DNA of 64,000 nucleotides from Chelatococcus albus (GTDB lineage Bacteria > Pseudomonadota > Alphaproteobacteria > Rhizobiales > Beijerinckiaceae): assembly GCF_030067675.1 (NCBI RefSeq), contig NZ_JASJEV010000013.1, forward strand, positions 29,486 through 93,485, read 5' to 3'. The notes below the pieces were generated by a model. That model made no database searches, was not told the DNA's origin, and saw only the letters and a list, made by a program, of their open reading frames with translations. The translations under genes were made by a program, and so were the position numbers. Positions 28,716 through 37,899 of the stretch are shown piece by piece (positions within the stretch are counted from its first letter, which is position 1; each line of letters begins with the position of its first letter).

Positions 28716-29105
28716 ATGGTGCGGCGGGCTGGCCGGCAACGGATGGCGGGATTGCACGAGATCGTCCTGGCACTGCGCAATTCCCTGCGAGGGCTGGTCT
28801 TCGCGGTGCGATCGGAGCGCGCCGTGCGGCAGGAGCTCGTGCTCCTGCTCCTCGCACTGCCGCTGGCCGCCGTGGTTACGGAGAAGCTGTGGCTGCGTGT
28901 CGGCCTCGTCTGCACGATTCTCCTGGTGCTGACCGCCGAGTTACTGAATACGGCTCTTGAGAAGCTCGCCGACCATGTCACACCCGAGCCGCATCCAAGG
29001 ATCGGCATCGTCAAGGACCTCGGTTCCGCCGCCGTGTTCTGCGCGCTCATCCTCGCGGCCCTTGTGTGGGGCGCGGCGGTCGCCGAACGCCTGGGCTTGC
29101 TGTAG
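28716..29105 (+). CDS. dgkA: Diacylglycerol kinase
   Basis: A 129-residue membrane enzyme that phosphorylates diacylglycerol to phosphatidic acid for lipid recycling. It has three membrane segments and the family motifs NSLRGLVFAVRSERAVRQE (N-terminal helix with the catalytic Glu further on), ELLNTALEKLADHV and KDLGSAAVFCAL. An internal ATG at 28743 would give 120 residues, close to the E. coli enzyme, so the true start is uncertain. Confidence 0.92.
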   Translation: MVRRAGRQRMAGLHEIVLALRNSLRGLVFAVRSERAVRQELVLLLLALPLAAVVTEKLWLRVGLVCTILLVLTAELLNTALEKLADHVTPEPHPRIGIVKDLGSAAVFCALILAALVWGAAVAERLGLL

Positions 29106-29168
29106 AGCGCCGCCCGCTGAGCAAGAGCCGCATTGCCGCCCGGCGGGCAGCGCGGTAAACCCGTGGCC

Positions 29169-30911
29169 ATGACGGCCACACCCGACAGCTTTCGCCTGGC
29201 GCTTGCGCAGTTGAACCCCACGGTCGGCGACGTCGCCGGCAATCTGGACAAGGCGCGCAAGGCCCGCGTCTCCGCGGCCCGGCTCGGCGCCGATGCGGTG
29301 TTCTTCTCCGAGCTGTTCCTTGCCGGCTACCCGCCGGAAGACCTCGTGCTCAAGCCAGCCTTCCAGGATGCCTGCCGCAAGGCCTGCGAGGATCTGGCGC
29401 GCGAGACGGCGGACGGGGGGCCGGCAGTGCTCATCGGCCTGCCCTGGGTGGAGAACGGCCTCCTCTACAACGCCTTCGCCGTGCTCGACGGGGGTGTCAT
29501 CGCAAGCGTGCGCTTCAAGGTCGACCTGCCGAACTACGGCGTCTTCGACGAGAAGCGCGTCTTCGCCGCCGGCCCCCTGCCGGGGCCGGTGGTCGTCCGC
29601 GGCATCCGCGTGGGCATCCCGATCTGCGAGGACATCTGGGGCGAGGAGGTCGTCGAGTGTCTCGCCGAGACCGGCGGGGAAATCCTGCTCGTGCCCAACG
29701 GATCGCCCTATTGGCGCGACAAGACGGAGGAGCGGCTGAACATCGCCGTCGCGCGCGTCGCTGAAAGTGGCCTGCCGCTCGTCTATCTCAACCAGGTCGG
29801 CGGCCAGGACGAGCTCGTCTTTGACGGGGCGTCCTTCGTGCTCAATGCCGATTCGTCACTCGCCTGCCAGCTTCCCGCCTTCCGCGAGACCGTGGTGCTG
29901 ACGGAATGGGCTCGCGAACAGGGAAGGTGGCGTTGCGTCACGGCCCCGAAGGTGACGGTGGAGGAGGGGGACGAGGCGGACTATGCCGCCTGCGTGCTCG
30001 GCCTGCGCGATTATGTCGAGAAGAACCGCTTTCCCGGCGTCGTACTCGGCCTGTCGGGTGGCGTCGATTCCGCGCTCTGCGCCGCGATTGCGGTGGATGC
30101 GCTCGGCGCCGAGCGCGTGCACTGCGTCATGCTGCCCTACCGGTACACTTCGAATGAAAGCCTGAGCGACGCGGCGGGCTGCGCCGAGGCGCTGGGGGTG
30201 CGCTACGACATCGTGCCCATCGCCGAAGCGGTGGAGGGGCTCGAGTCGGTGCTCAAGCCGCTCTTCGACGGGCGGGCGCGTGACATCACCGAGGAGAACA
30301 TGCAGAGCCGCGCCCGCGGCACCATCCTGATGTCGATTTCCAACAAGTTCGGCCCGATGGTGGTGACCACCGGCAACAAGTCCGAGATGTCGGCGGGTTA
30401 TGCCACTCTCTACGGCGACATGAACGGAGGCTTCAACCCGATCAAGGACCTCTACAAGACCGAGGTCTACCGGCTGTCGGCCCTGCGCAACCGGTGGAAG
30501 CCGCAAGGAGCGCTCGGGCCGGACGGTACGGTCATCCCGCAGAACATCCTCGTCAAGGCGCCGACGGCCGAGCTGCGCGAGAACCAGAAGGACCAGGACT
30601 CGCTGCCCCCCTACGACGTGCTCGACGACATTCTCGCCTGCCTGGTCGAGAAGGAGATGCGCGTCTCCGACGTCGTCGCCCGGGGCCACGATCCCGACAC
30701 GGTGAAGAAGGTCGAGCGCCTGCTCTACCTCGCCGAATACAAGCGTCGCCAGGCGGCGCCCGGCGTGAAGGTGACGAAGAAGAACTTCGGCCGCGATCGG
30801 CGCTACCCGATCGTCAATCGCTTCCGGGACGGAGGCGAAGAGGCGTTCCGGGCCGATCCGGCTCTCGCGCCGAAGAACGGAGCCATGAGCAGCGACGCCT
30901 TCGATCTCTGA
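29169..30911 (+). CDS. nadE: Glutamine-dependent NAD+ synthetase
   Basis: A 580-residue two-domain enzyme that makes NAD from nicotinate adenine dinucleotide, ATP and glutamine. The N-terminal nitrilase-type glutaminase has its Glu in FFSELFLAGYPPE (about residue 48), Lys in RFKVDLPNYGVFDEKR (about 117) and Cys in GIPICEDIWG (about 152). The C-terminal synthetase has the P-loop LSGGVDSAL (about residue 296) and TTGNKSEMSAGYATLYGD. I took the ATG at 29169 as the start; a GTG two codons earlier and a frame to 29133 are alternatives. gltX follows 24 bases downstream. Confidence 0.95.
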   Translation: MTATPDSFRLALAQLNPTVGDVAGNLDKARKARVSAARLGADAVFFSELFLAGYPPEDLVLKPAFQDACRKACEDLARETADGGPAVLIGLPWVENGLLYNAFAVLDGGVIASVRFKVDLPNYGVFDEKRVFAAGPLPGPVVVRGIRVGIPICEDIWGEEVVECLAETGGEILLVPNGSPYWRDKTEERLNIAVARVAESGLPLVYLNQVGGQDELVFDGASFVLNADSSLACQLPAFRETVVLTEWAREQGRWRCVTAPKVTVEEGDEADYAACVLGLRDYVEKNRFPGVVLGLSGGVDSALCAAIAVDALGAERVHCVMLPYRYTSNESLSDAAGCAEALGVRYDIVPIAEAVEGLESVLKPLFDGRARDITEENMQSRARGTILMSISNKFGPMVVTTGNKSEMSAGYATLYGDMNGGFNPIKDLYKTEVYRLSALRNRWKPQGALGPDGTVIPQNILVKAPTAELRENQKDQDSLPPYDVLDDILACLVEKEMRVSDVVARGHDPDTVKKVERLLYLAEYKRRQAAPGVKVTKKNFGRDRRYPIVNRFRDGGEEAFRADPALAPKNGAMSSDAFDL

Positions 30912-30935
30912 GCCTTGCGACTTGCGAGCCTTGCC

Positions 30936-32276
30936 ATGTCTGCTCCCATCGTCCGCTTCGCGCCGTCGCCGACCGGGCTCCTGCACATCGGCAACGCCCG
31001 CACGGCGCTGATCAACTGGCTCGTGGCCAAGCGCGGCGGCGGCACCTTCGTGCTGCGCCTCGACGATACCGACGTCGCACGCTCCAGGGCCGAGTTCGCC
31101 GAGGCGATCGCGGATGACCTCGCCTGGCTCGGCATACGCCCCGACCGGACGCTGCGCCAGAGCGAGCGCCTCCACCTTTACGACGCGGCCGTGGAGAAGC
31201 TTGTTGCCCAGGGGCGGCTTTATCCCTGCTACGAGACGCCCGACGAGCTGGAGCGCCGGCGCAAGCGCCAGCTCGCCCGCGGCCTTCCGCCGGTCTACGA
31301 CCGTGCCGCCCTGAAGCTCGGCGCCGAGGAGAGGGCCCGGCTCGAGGCGCAGGGGCGCCGGCCGCACTGGCGCTTCCTGCTTGATCATCGCACCGTTGCC
31401 TGGCGCGACCTCGTGCGCGGGGAATGCCATGTCGACTGCGCGTCGCTGTCCGACCCTGTGCTGCGCCGCGAGGACGGCACCTATCTCTACACGCTGCCGT
31501 CCGTGGTGGACGACCTCGACCTCGGCATCACGCAGGTCATCCGCGGCGAGGACCATGTCACCAACACGGCGGTGCAGATCCAGCTCTTCGAGGCGCTGGG
31601 CGGTACGGCACCGGCCTTCGGGCATCACAATCTGCTCACCACGGCGAGCGGGGAGGGACTGTCGAAGCGCCTAGGCCATCTCTCGCTGAAGGGCCTGCGG
31701 GAGACCGGGCTCGAACCCCTGGCGGTGGCGGCGCTCGCCGTGCTGGTCGGTTCGGCCGAGGCGGTGCGCCCCGTTCTCTCGCTCGACGAGCTCGCCTCCC
31801 TCCTCGACCTTGCGCATATCTCGCGCGCGCCGGCCAAGTTCGACGAGGCGGAGCTCGTCGCGCTCAACGCCAGGCTCCTGCACATGCTGCCCCTGTCGGC
31901 GGTGCGCGACAGGCTGGCAGCCCTCGGCGTCGAAGGCGGTGACGCCTTCTGGCTCGCCGTGCGGGGCAATCTGGAGCGCCTCACGGACGCGGTGGAGTGG
32001 TGGCGCGTTGTGGAAGGGCCGATCGACCCCGTGATCGAGAACCACGCCTTCACGGCGCAGGCGGCGGATCTCCTGCCGCCCGAGCCCTGGAACGCGACGA
32101 CCTGGAAGGAGTGGACGGAGGCCGTCAAGTCCGTCACCGGCGCCAAGGGCCGCGACCTGTTCATGCCCCTGCGCTTCGCGCTCACGGCGCGTGACCACGG
32201 CCCCGAACTCGCCGCCCTCCTGCCGCTGATCGGCGGGGCGAAGGCCTGCGCCCGCCTGCGCGGCGAGCGGGCCTGA
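30936..32276 (+). CDS. gltX: Glutamyl-tRNA synthetase
   Basis: A 446-residue class I aminoacyl-tRNA synthetase that charges tRNA with glutamate. The nucleotide motifs are [18 protein letters not shown] (HIGH at residues 17-20) and EGLSKRLGH (KLSKR form, about residue 242). The protein is shorter than the usual 470-500 and its anticodon-binding part is compact, a form that alphaproteobacteria often carry as one of two GltX copies; one copy may charge tRNA-Gln for later amidation. Whether a second copy exists is outside this window. It follows nadE closely. Confidence 0.93.
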   Translation: MSAPIVRFAPSPTGLLHIGNARTALINWLVAKRGGGTFVLRLDDTDVARSRAEFAEAIADDLAWLGIRPDRTLRQSERLHLYDAAVEKLVAQGRLYPCYETPDELERRRKRQLARGLPPVYDRAALKLGAEERARLEAQGRRPHWRFLLDHRTVAWRDLVRGECHVDCASLSDPVLRREDGTYLYTLPSVVDDLDLGITQVIRGEDHVTNTAVQIQLFEALGGTAPAFGHHNLLTTASGEGLSKRLGHLSLKGLRETGLEPLAVAALAVLVGSAEAVRPVLSLDELASLLDLAHISRAPAKFDEAELVALNARLLHMLPLSAVRDRLAALGVEGGDAFWLAVRGNLERLTDAVEWWRVVEGPIDPVIENHAFTAQAADLLPPEPWNATTWKEWTEAVKSVTGAKGRDLFMPLRFALTARDHGPELAALLPLIGGAKACARLRGERA

Positions 32277-32283
32277 GCGGCCG

Positions 32284-32308
32284 GGGCAGGTCCCGCGGGA
32301 ACCTGCCC
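32284..32308. repeat. Hairpin after gltX
   Basis: GGGCAGGT and ACCTGCCC pair perfectly around CCCGCGGGA, which is itself nearly palindromic. It lies seven bases after the gltX stop with no T run, so it may be a transcript-end hairpin or the outer end of the adjoining repeat. Confidence 0.5.
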
Positions 32309-32440
32309 GTCATCCCGCAGGCGGCATAGCCGCTTTCCGTGATGCAGAAGCGATCTCGGCGGAGGCCGGGGCCCGCCGGACGGCGCGCCCTCCGGCGCAT
32401 CCGCGTCGGTTCCGGATTCCAGGCTCGCTGCCGACGCGCC
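32309..32440. repeat. REP-like repeat, family 1, copy 2 (mosaic)
   Basis: It begins GTCATCCCGC and includes GCATCCGCGTCGGTTCCGGA (32398-32417), the core shared with the copies near 16.2 kb and 42.5 kb. It fills the gap between gltX and the DUF2865 gene. Confidence 0.6.
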
Positions 32441-32495
32441 GTTCCGGTCAGACCGACGACCGGCCGGGATCGCCGCCCGCAGGCCCGCCCGCCGG

Positions 32496-33677
32496 TTACT
32501 GCGTCTTCGTCTGCTGCTGCATCTGCGGCACGGCGATGACGTTCGGGGCCACGATCCGCACCTTGCGCTTGGCGCCGTCGGCGGTGGTGACCTCCTGCGT
32601 CAGGCCCTCGCGCTGGGTGAGCGTCTTGTCGTCGCGGATGTCCTGGGGGCCGATGCCGGCCGACTCCTGGCCCCCGGTGGGAAGGGCGCTCGCGGCCTCG
32701 GCGGGGGATTCGGCCTCCAGGTCGTCGCCCGGCAGCGGCTTGCCCTTGGCCGTCCTGGCGTCCTTCGCCTTGCGTTGCGCCTCCGCCGCCGTGCGCGGGC
32801 GGGAAAGCTCCTCGGCCTTCTCGGGCGTCACGATGATGTCGCTCTTGCGCGAGCCGAGCATCGCCTCGGCGTTCTGCAGGGCCTCGGCCCAGCTCTGGCC
32901 GGCGGCGCGGCAGGAACAGCTCTGGTCGTAGGCCTTCTCGTAGCGCGAGGCGTTGGGCAGCGACGTATAGGGCTGGCCGCTGGCGCTCACCGCCTGTTCG
33001 ATGACGCCGGTGGTCGGCATGAAGTAGAGGCTGGTCTGCGCGCCGGGGCACAACGCCTGGCACATCTCCTGGCCGTTCTCGCGGCTGCCCGTCGGCAGCG
33101 GGAAGAAATAGCCGTCGCAGGCGCGCACGCAGACGGCGCGGCCGCCGCCGCGCGCCTGCTGCTGCTCGTCGATGATCGGCGGCACGTTGTCGAGCGGCCC
33201 GTCGGGCCGGGAGGGCTCCGTGCCGAACAGACGCTCGAAGAAGCCGGGAGCGCGATCGCCACCCGGCCGGCAGGCCTGGTCGATGGCGGCGAGGAGCTGG
33301 CGGCGGCGGATCTCGACGCCGGGCCCGCCGCCGAACTGGTCGGCCTGGCGCAGGAGCTGGTCGAGATTGGCCTGCATCTGGCTGATGCGGGCGCGCAAGC
33401 TCCCGCATTCCGGCGGCGGCGCATCGCCGAAGAACAGGAAGCGCCCGCGATCGCAGCCCATGCGCTGGTACTGCGCCATCGTCTGGTTGAGCTCGGCGCG
33501 CTGCCGCTGGGCCGCCTGCTCGTATTGGCGCGCGCGCGGATCGGGGGCATTGCGCTCGATCGAGGCGAGTTCGGCGCGATAGCGTTCGCACATGGGCGAC
33601 TGCGCCACGGCGACGACCGTGCCGGTCAGGAGCATGAGGGCGCTCGCAATGAAGGTCGGCGCGGAACGGGCGGCCAT
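32496..33677 (-). CDS. Secreted DUF2865 protein
   Basis: A 393-residue protein with a signal peptide ending near AVAQS (residue 27). The first third is helical and rich in Arg/Gln, with Cys residues in CERYRAEL, MGCDRGRFLFFG and PPPECGSLRARI. The DUF2865 core (about residues 175-280) has AVCVRACDGYFFPLPTGSRE and CQALCPGAQTSLYFMP, then SCSCRAAGQSWAEAL; the paired Cys suggest disulfides in the periplasm. The tail is low-complexity. The family is common in Hyphomicrobiales and has no known function. Confidence 0.88.
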   Translation of the reverse strand: MAARSAPTFIASALMLLTGTVVAVAQSPMCERYRAELASIERNAPDPRARQYEQAAQRQRAELNQTMAQYQRMGCDRGRFLFFGDAPPPECGSLRARISQMQANLDQLLRQADQFGGGPGVEIRRRQLLAAIDQACRPGGDRAPGFFERLFGTEPSRPDGPLDNVPPIIDEQQQARGGGRAVCVRACDGYFFPLPTGSRENGQEMCQALCPGAQTSLYFMPTTGVIEQAVSASGQPYTSLPNASRYEKAYDQSCSCRAAGQSWAEALQNAEAMLGSRKSDIIVTPEKAEELSRPRTAAEAQRKAKDARTAKGKPLPGDDLEAESPAEAASALPTGGQESAGIGPQDIRDDKTLTQREGLTQEVTTADGAKRKVRIVAPNVIAVPQMQQQTKTQ

Positions 33678-33755
33678 CGTGTCTCTGTTCTCGACTGTCG
33701 GAGGGCGCGTCCGACTCGGCGGCCGGATAAGAGAGCCCGAGATTGACTAAAGTGT

Positions 33756-33780
33756 GGTGCGGCTCCTGTGAAGCCGCACC
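33756..33780 (-). terminator. Hairpin downstream of maiA
   Basis: A nine-base perfect stem (GGTGCGGCT / AGCCGCACC, loop of seven) 35 bases beyond the maiA stop. On the minus strand it is followed by ACACTTTAG rather than a clean T run, so the call as terminator is moderate. Confidence 0.55.
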
Positions 33781-33815
33781 GCGCCCTGAAAGCAAGAGGA
33801 GAGGCCGCCTCTGCG

Positions 33816-34475
33816 TCACTCGGCGTCGGGCTGTGCCTCGGGCGCGGCCCTGGCGAAGGCCTCGAGCATCATCGCCGCCTCGGTGGCGGCGAGGATCCTC
33901 GGAAAGTCGTCGATCGGCACCTTGAAGCGGCGGGCGTTGAAGACCTGCGGCACGAGATGCAGGTCGGCGAGCGTGGGTCTGTCGCCACAGGCGTAGGGCG
34001 CGGGCGCGATCATCTGCTCGATGGCCTCGAAACCCGTGCGAATCCAGTGGGCGTACCAGGCAGAAACCGCCTCCTGCCCCTGGCCCAGGGGGCCCTTGAG
34101 GTAGTTCAGGACGCCGACATTGTTGAGGGGGTGGATGTCGCAGGCGACGATCGCTGCGATGCTGCGCACCCTTGAGCGCTCGATGGGGTCGTGCGGCAGC
34201 AGCGCCGGGCGCGGGAAGGTCTCCTCGATCCACTCCAAGATCGCCGGCGACTGGATGAGGATGCGCCGCTCGCCGCCGTGCTCGACGGCGAGGGAGGGTA
34301 CGCGCATCTGCGGATTGATGACCTTGTACCAGTCCTTCCTGTGCTCACCGCCGTCGCGCAGGAGGTGAACGGGCACGATGTCGTAGGCGACGCCCTTGAG
34401 GTTGAGGGCAATGCGCACGCGGAACGCCGCCGAGGAGCGGAAATAGCTGTAGAGGGTGAGCTGCGGGATGGTCAC
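33816..34475 (-). CDS. maiA: Maleylacetoacetate isomerase (zeta-class GST)
   Basis: A 219-residue glutathione-dependent enzyme that converts maleylacetoacetate, the product of HmgA, to fumarylacetoacetate. The N-terminal thioredoxin-like domain starts LTLYSYFRSSAAFRVRIALN; the family motif is usually SSCSWRVRIAL, so the Cys is Ala here while the first Ser, proposed as the key residue, is kept. NPQMRVPSLAVEHGG and the C-terminal CGDRPTLADLHLVPQVFNA are typical. The GTG start at 34475 overlaps the marR stop as GTGA, so regulator and enzyme are coupled. Confidence 0.92.
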   Translation of the reverse strand: MTIPQLTLYSYFRSSAAFRVRIALNLKGVAYDIVPVHLLRDGGEHRKDWYKVINPQMRVPSLAVEHGGERRILIQSPAILEWIEETFPRPALLPHDPIERSRVRSIAAIVACDIHPLNNVGVLNYLKGPLGQGQEAVSAWYAHWIRTGFEAIEQMIAPAPYACGDRPTLADLHLVPQVFNARRFKVPIDDFPRILAATEAAMMLEAFARAAPEAQPDAE

Positions 34476-34990
34476 AGGTCGATCTCCGGCGGTTCCTGCT
34501 GCAGGATGCCCGAACGCTCGGTGAGCTGGGCGATGATGCGCTCCAGGGTCTCGAGGTCCTCGGCCGCGAGGCCCTCGGTCAGCCGTTCCGCATAGCCGAG
34601 CGCCAGCGGCGTGATGCCGGCATAGACCTTGAGCCCCGCCGGCGTCAGGGACAGGAAAGCCTCGCGGCGGTCCTCCTCGTTGGCGCGGCGCTCGACGAGG
34701 CCGCGCTCCTCGAGGGAAGCCACGGCGCGCGACACCTTGGTCTTGTGCATGCGGCTGTGCGCGCCGACGTCGCGCGCCGTCATCTGCCCGAATTCGCCGA
34801 GCGTGGCGATGATGCGCCACTCCGGAATGCCGATGCCGAAACGCTGCGAATAGATGCGCGCCAGCCCCTCCGACACCACCTGGGCGAGCACGTTGAGACG
34901 GTAGGGCAGGAAGCTGTCGAGCCGTAGCATGTCCGGCGGGGAGGGCGCTCGCCGGCGTTCGGCGTCGGTGTTGTCGGGCTCGGTTGACAT
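34472..34990 (-). CDS. MarR-family regulator of the homogentisate genes
   Basis: A 172-residue winged-helix regulator. The DNA-binding part is about residues 50-110, with [20 protein letters not shown] as the helix-turn-helix and [19 protein letters not shown] as the wing. Position, overlap with maiA and divergence from hmgA suggest it represses homogentisate catabolism and responds to a pathway intermediate, as known for HmgR-type MarR proteins. Two ATGs are possible (34999 and 34990); neither has a clear ribosome-binding site, and the likely operator covers both, so a leaderless transcript is possible. Confidence 0.87.
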   Translation of the reverse strand: MSTEPDNTDAERRRAPSPPDMLRLDSFLPYRLNVLAQVVSEGLARIYSQRFGIGIPEWRIIATLGEFGQMTARDVGAHSRMHKTKVSRAVASLEERGLVERRANEEDRREAFLSLTPAGLKVYAGITPLALGYAERLTEGLAAEDLETLERIIAQLTERSGILQQEPPEIDL

Positions 34991-35010
34991 TAGTTTCATA
35001 TGTAACTAAT
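34984..35010. promoter_or_regulatory. MarR operator and candidate hmgA promoter
   Basis: ATTAGTT (34989-34995) and AACTAAT (35004-35010) are perfect inverted arms around TCATATGT, a 22-base palindrome of the kind MarR dimers bind. A consensus -35 hexamer TTGACA (34984-34989) for hmgA ends where it begins, so binding would cover the -35/-10 spacer of hmgA and the start of marR itself. Repression of both directions is the simplest reading. The -10 box (TAATTC at 35007) is weak. Confidence 0.7.
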
Positions 35011-35184
35011 TCTGGATCAAACAGGCTGCGCCGTCAACGGCCGGCCCGCATTCGCTGGGTAGCACCACCGCATCGAGTGCGCATCCCCGGCGGGGAGCTG
35101 ATGTCCGCCGGGCCACGGTCGGTGACGGGCAGTGCCCCGCGCGCGGATGCCGGCGGGGAGACGGCGGCAGAGGGAGGAGAGGTC

Positions 35185-36501
35185 ATGGTCAACGGATACA
35201 TGTCCGGCTTCGGCAACAGCTTCGAGACGGAGGCCCTCCCCGGCGCACTCCCGATCGGCCGGAACTCGCCCCAGAAGGTCAACTACGGGCTCTATGCCGA
35301 GCAGCTTTCGGGCTCGCCCTTCACCGCCCCGCAGGCGACGAACCAGCGCTCGTGGCTCTATCGCATCCGGCCGACCGTGAAGCACTCCGGCCGCTACACC
35401 AAGGTGGAGAAGGGGCTCCTGCGCACGGCGCCGGCGGCGCGCGAGGAGAGCGAGCTGCCCATCGGGCAACTGCGTTGGGCGCCGATTCCGATCCCCAACA
35501 CCGCGCTGACCTTCGTCAACGGCCTGCACACCATCACGACGGCGGGCGACTCCGACACGCAGGTTGGCATGGCGGCGCATCTGCTTCTCGTCACGCGCTC
35601 GATGGAGCGGGAGTATTTCTTCAACGCCGACGGCGAGTTCCTCGTCGTTGCCCAGCAGGGGCGCCTGCGCTTCCGCACCGAGTTCGGCGTCATCGACATC
35701 GAGCCGGGCGAGATCTGCATGATCCCCCGCGGCGTCATCTTCAAGGTGGAGCTCCTCGACGGCCCGGCGCGCGCCTATGTCTGCGAGAACTACGGCGGCT
35801 CCTTCACACTGCCGGACCGGGGCCCCATCGGCGCCAACTGCCTCGCCAACCCGCGTGATTTCCTGACGCCCACGGCCGCCTACGAGGACAAGGAGGAGCC
35901 CTCCACGCTCTTCGTCAAATGGGGCGGGGAGCTCTATCGCACGGATATCGGCCAGTCGCCGCTCGACGTGGTCGCCTGGCACGGCAACTACGCGCCCTAC
36001 AAGTACGATCTCAGGCACTTCTCGCCGGTCGGGGCCATCAGCTTCGACCATCCCGACCCGTCCATCTTCACGGTGCTGACGGCGCCCTCCGAGACGCCCG
36101 GCACGGCGAATGTCGACTTCGTCATCTTCCCTGAACGGTGGCTCGTGGCGGAAAACACCTTCCGCCCGCCGTGGTACCACCGCAACCTCATGTCGGAGTT
36201 CATGGGCCTCATCTACGGCGTCTACGACGCCAAGCCCGAGGGCTTCGTGCCGGGCGGCATGAGCCTGCACAACCAGATGCTGCCGCACGGTCCGGACGAG
36301 AAGGCGTTCCAGCACGCCAGCAACGAGGAGATGAAGCCCGTCAAGCTCACCGGCACGATGGCCTTCATGTTCGAGACGCGCTTCCCCCAGCGCGTCACGC
36401 GCTTTGCCGCCGAGCACTCGGCCCTTGAGCACGGTTACATCGATTGCTGGAAGGGCCTGAAGAAGCACTTCGACCCCACGAGCCGCGAGCCCACGTGGTG
36501 A
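35185..36501 (+). CDS. hmgA: Homogentisate 1,2-dioxygenase
   Basis: A 438-residue iron enzyme that opens the ring of homogentisate, the central intermediate of tyrosine and phenylalanine breakdown. The iron ligands lie in [12 protein letters not shown] (His and Glu, about residues 332 and 338) and [10 protein letters not shown] (His, about 368). Family blocks [18 protein letters not shown] and [17 protein letters not shown] are intact. The ATG at 35185 has AGGGAGGAGAG upstream; the frame is open to 34984 but that stretch is leader. It is divergent from marR-maiA with about 175 bases of leader after the operator. Confidence 0.96.
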   Translation: MVNGYMSGFGNSFETEALPGALPIGRNSPQKVNYGLYAEQLSGSPFTAPQATNQRSWLYRIRPTVKHSGRYTKVEKGLLRTAPAAREESELPIGQLRWAPIPIPNTALTFVNGLHTITTAGDSDTQVGMAAHLLLVTRSMEREYFFNADGEFLVVAQQGRLRFRTEFGVIDIEPGEICMIPRGVIFKVELLDGPARAYVCENYGGSFTLPDRGPIGANCLANPRDFLTPTAAYEDKEEPSTLFVKWGGELYRTDIGQSPLDVVAWHGNYAPYKYDLRHFSPVGAISFDHPDPSIFTVLTAPSETPGTANVDFVIFPERWLVAENTFRPPWYHRNLMSEFMGLIYGVYDAKPEGFVPGGMSLHNQMLPHGPDEKAFQHASNEEMKPVKLTGTMAFMFETRFPQRVTRFAAEHSALEHGYIDCWKGLKKHFDPTSREPTW

Positions 36502-36587
36502 GATCGTGGTGAGGCAGGCCGGCAGGCGGGGTCGTCGCGCCGGCCGGCGCAGCATCGATGCATTGATTCCAGAACGCGTGACGCCCC

Positions 36588-36657
36588 CCGTGCCTCATCC
36601 TCTCCCGGCAGCGGTTCTGCATCCCGGACAGCGGCTCCGCCGCTTCCGGGATGACGG
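36588..36657. repeat. REP-like repeat, family 1, copy 3
   Basis: CATCCCGGA (36620-36628) and TCCGGGATG (36645-36653) are perfect inverted arms with a further AGCGG/CCGCT pair inside, followed by GACGGGCG. It sits between the convergent hmgA and binding-protein genes, where it may also act as a transcript end. Confidence 0.7.
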
Positions 36658-36679
36658 GCGAAGGGCCCGGTGGCCGCGC

Positions 36680-37777
36680 TCACACCTTCGTGCGGTTGCG
36701 GATCATGTAGCTGTCGAAGGCGTACTCGTTCACCTGCCACCAGAGGTAGTTCTCGGTGCGGAAGGCGATCATCGAATCGAGCGCGCGTTTGAAAAGCGGG
36801 TTCTGCGCCGCCATCTCGCTGTAGAGGTCGTGGGCGGCCTTCCAGGCGGCGTCGAGCACGTTGTTCGGGAAGATGCGCACCTCCGTGCCGCCGGCGATGA
36901 GGCGCTTGAGCGCCGGGCCGTTGAAGGCGTCGTACTTGGCGAGCATGGCGTTCATGGAGGCCTCCGCGGCCTGCCGCATGACGGCCTGGTAGTGTTTGGG
37001 CAGGGCGTCCCAGCGCTCCCTGTTGACGACCATGTGGAGCATGGCGCCGCCCTCCCAGAAGCCGGGGGCGTAGTAGTATTTGGCGACGCGCGCGAAACCG
37101 AGCTTCTCGTCGTCGTAAGGGCTCACGAACTCGGCCGCGTCGATTGTGCCGCGCTCGAGCGCAGGATAGATGTCGCCACCGCCGATCTGCTGCGGCACGA
37201 CGCCGAGCCGCGCCAGCACCTGCCCGCCGAGCCCGCCGATGCGGAACTTGAGGCACTGCCAGTCGGACGGTTCCTTGATCTCCTTGCGGAACCAGCCGCC
37301 CATCTGCGTGCCGGACTGGCCGCAGGGAAAGCCCACGACATTGAATCGGGTGAGCGCCTCGTCCATCAGTGCATTGCCGCCGCCGTTGACGAGCCAGGCA
37401 TATTGCAGGCGCGAGTTGAAGCTGAAGGGCACGCCCGTGCCGAAGGCAAGCGCCGATTCCTTGCCGATGTAGAAATAGATCGGCGTATGGGCGCAATCGA
37501 CGGTGCCGTTCGCCGCGGCATCCATGGCCTGCAGGGCCGGCACGATTTCGCCCGGCCCGAAGCACTGGATCTGGAAGCGGTTGTCGGTCGCCTCGGCGAC
37601 GTAGCGGGCGAAGGCCTCGGCATTGCCGAAGAGGGCGTCGAGCGATTTGGGAAAGCTCGACGTCAGCCGCCATCTGACCTCGGGCATGGATTGCGCGATC
37701 GCCGGGGCGGCGATGGCCGACGCGCCGGCCCCCGTCGCCACCGCTCCGGCCTTCAGGAAGTCGCGGCGCCTCATCAT
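36680..37777 (-). CDS. Orphan TRAP binding protein, TakP/DctP family, in the homogentisate region
   Basis: A 365-residue periplasmic binding protein. The N-terminus MMRRRDFLKAGAVATG has a twin-arginine-type signal, cut near PAIAQS. The mature part follows TakP closely (WRLTSSFPKSLDALFG, MGGWFRKEIKEP, GVVPQQIGGGDIYPALERGT, FVSPYDDEKLGF) and is very similar to the protein ending at 838. One difference is that the Glu-Trp pair near the expected sodium/ligand site is Glu-Phe here. TakP binds 2-oxo acids; beside hmgA an aromatic 2-oxo acid such as 4-hydroxyphenylpyruvate is an attractive but untested ligand. No DctQM genes adjoin it. GGGAGG eight bases before 37777 sets the start. Confidence 0.9.
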   Translation of the reverse strand: MMRRRDFLKAGAVATGAGASAIAAPAIAQSMPEVRWRLTSSFPKSLDALFGNAEAFARYVAEATDNRFQIQCFGPGEIVPALQAMDAAANGTVDCAHTPIYFYIGKESALAFGTGVPFSFNSRLQYAWLVNGGGNALMDEALTRFNVVGFPCGQSGTQMGGWFRKEIKEPSDWQCLKFRIGGLGGQVLARLGVVPQQIGGGDIYPALERGTIDAAEFVSPYDDEKLGFARVAKYYYAPGFWEGGAMLHMVVNRERWDALPKHYQAVMRQAAEASMNAMLAKYDAFNGPALKRLIAGGTEVRIFPNNVLDAAWKAAHDLYSEMAAQNPLFKRALDSMIAFRTENYLWWQVNEYAFDSYMIRNRTKV

Positions 37778-37899
37778 GCGGGTGTCCTCCCAAGCATTGC
37801 TGCGGAATGTAAAGTTGCTTTGCGCGCACATAAGCAGATCGCCGCGCCCTGCGGAACGGCCTGCAGCGCAGGAGCCCTCTGCCCCGGAGACATTGAAAA

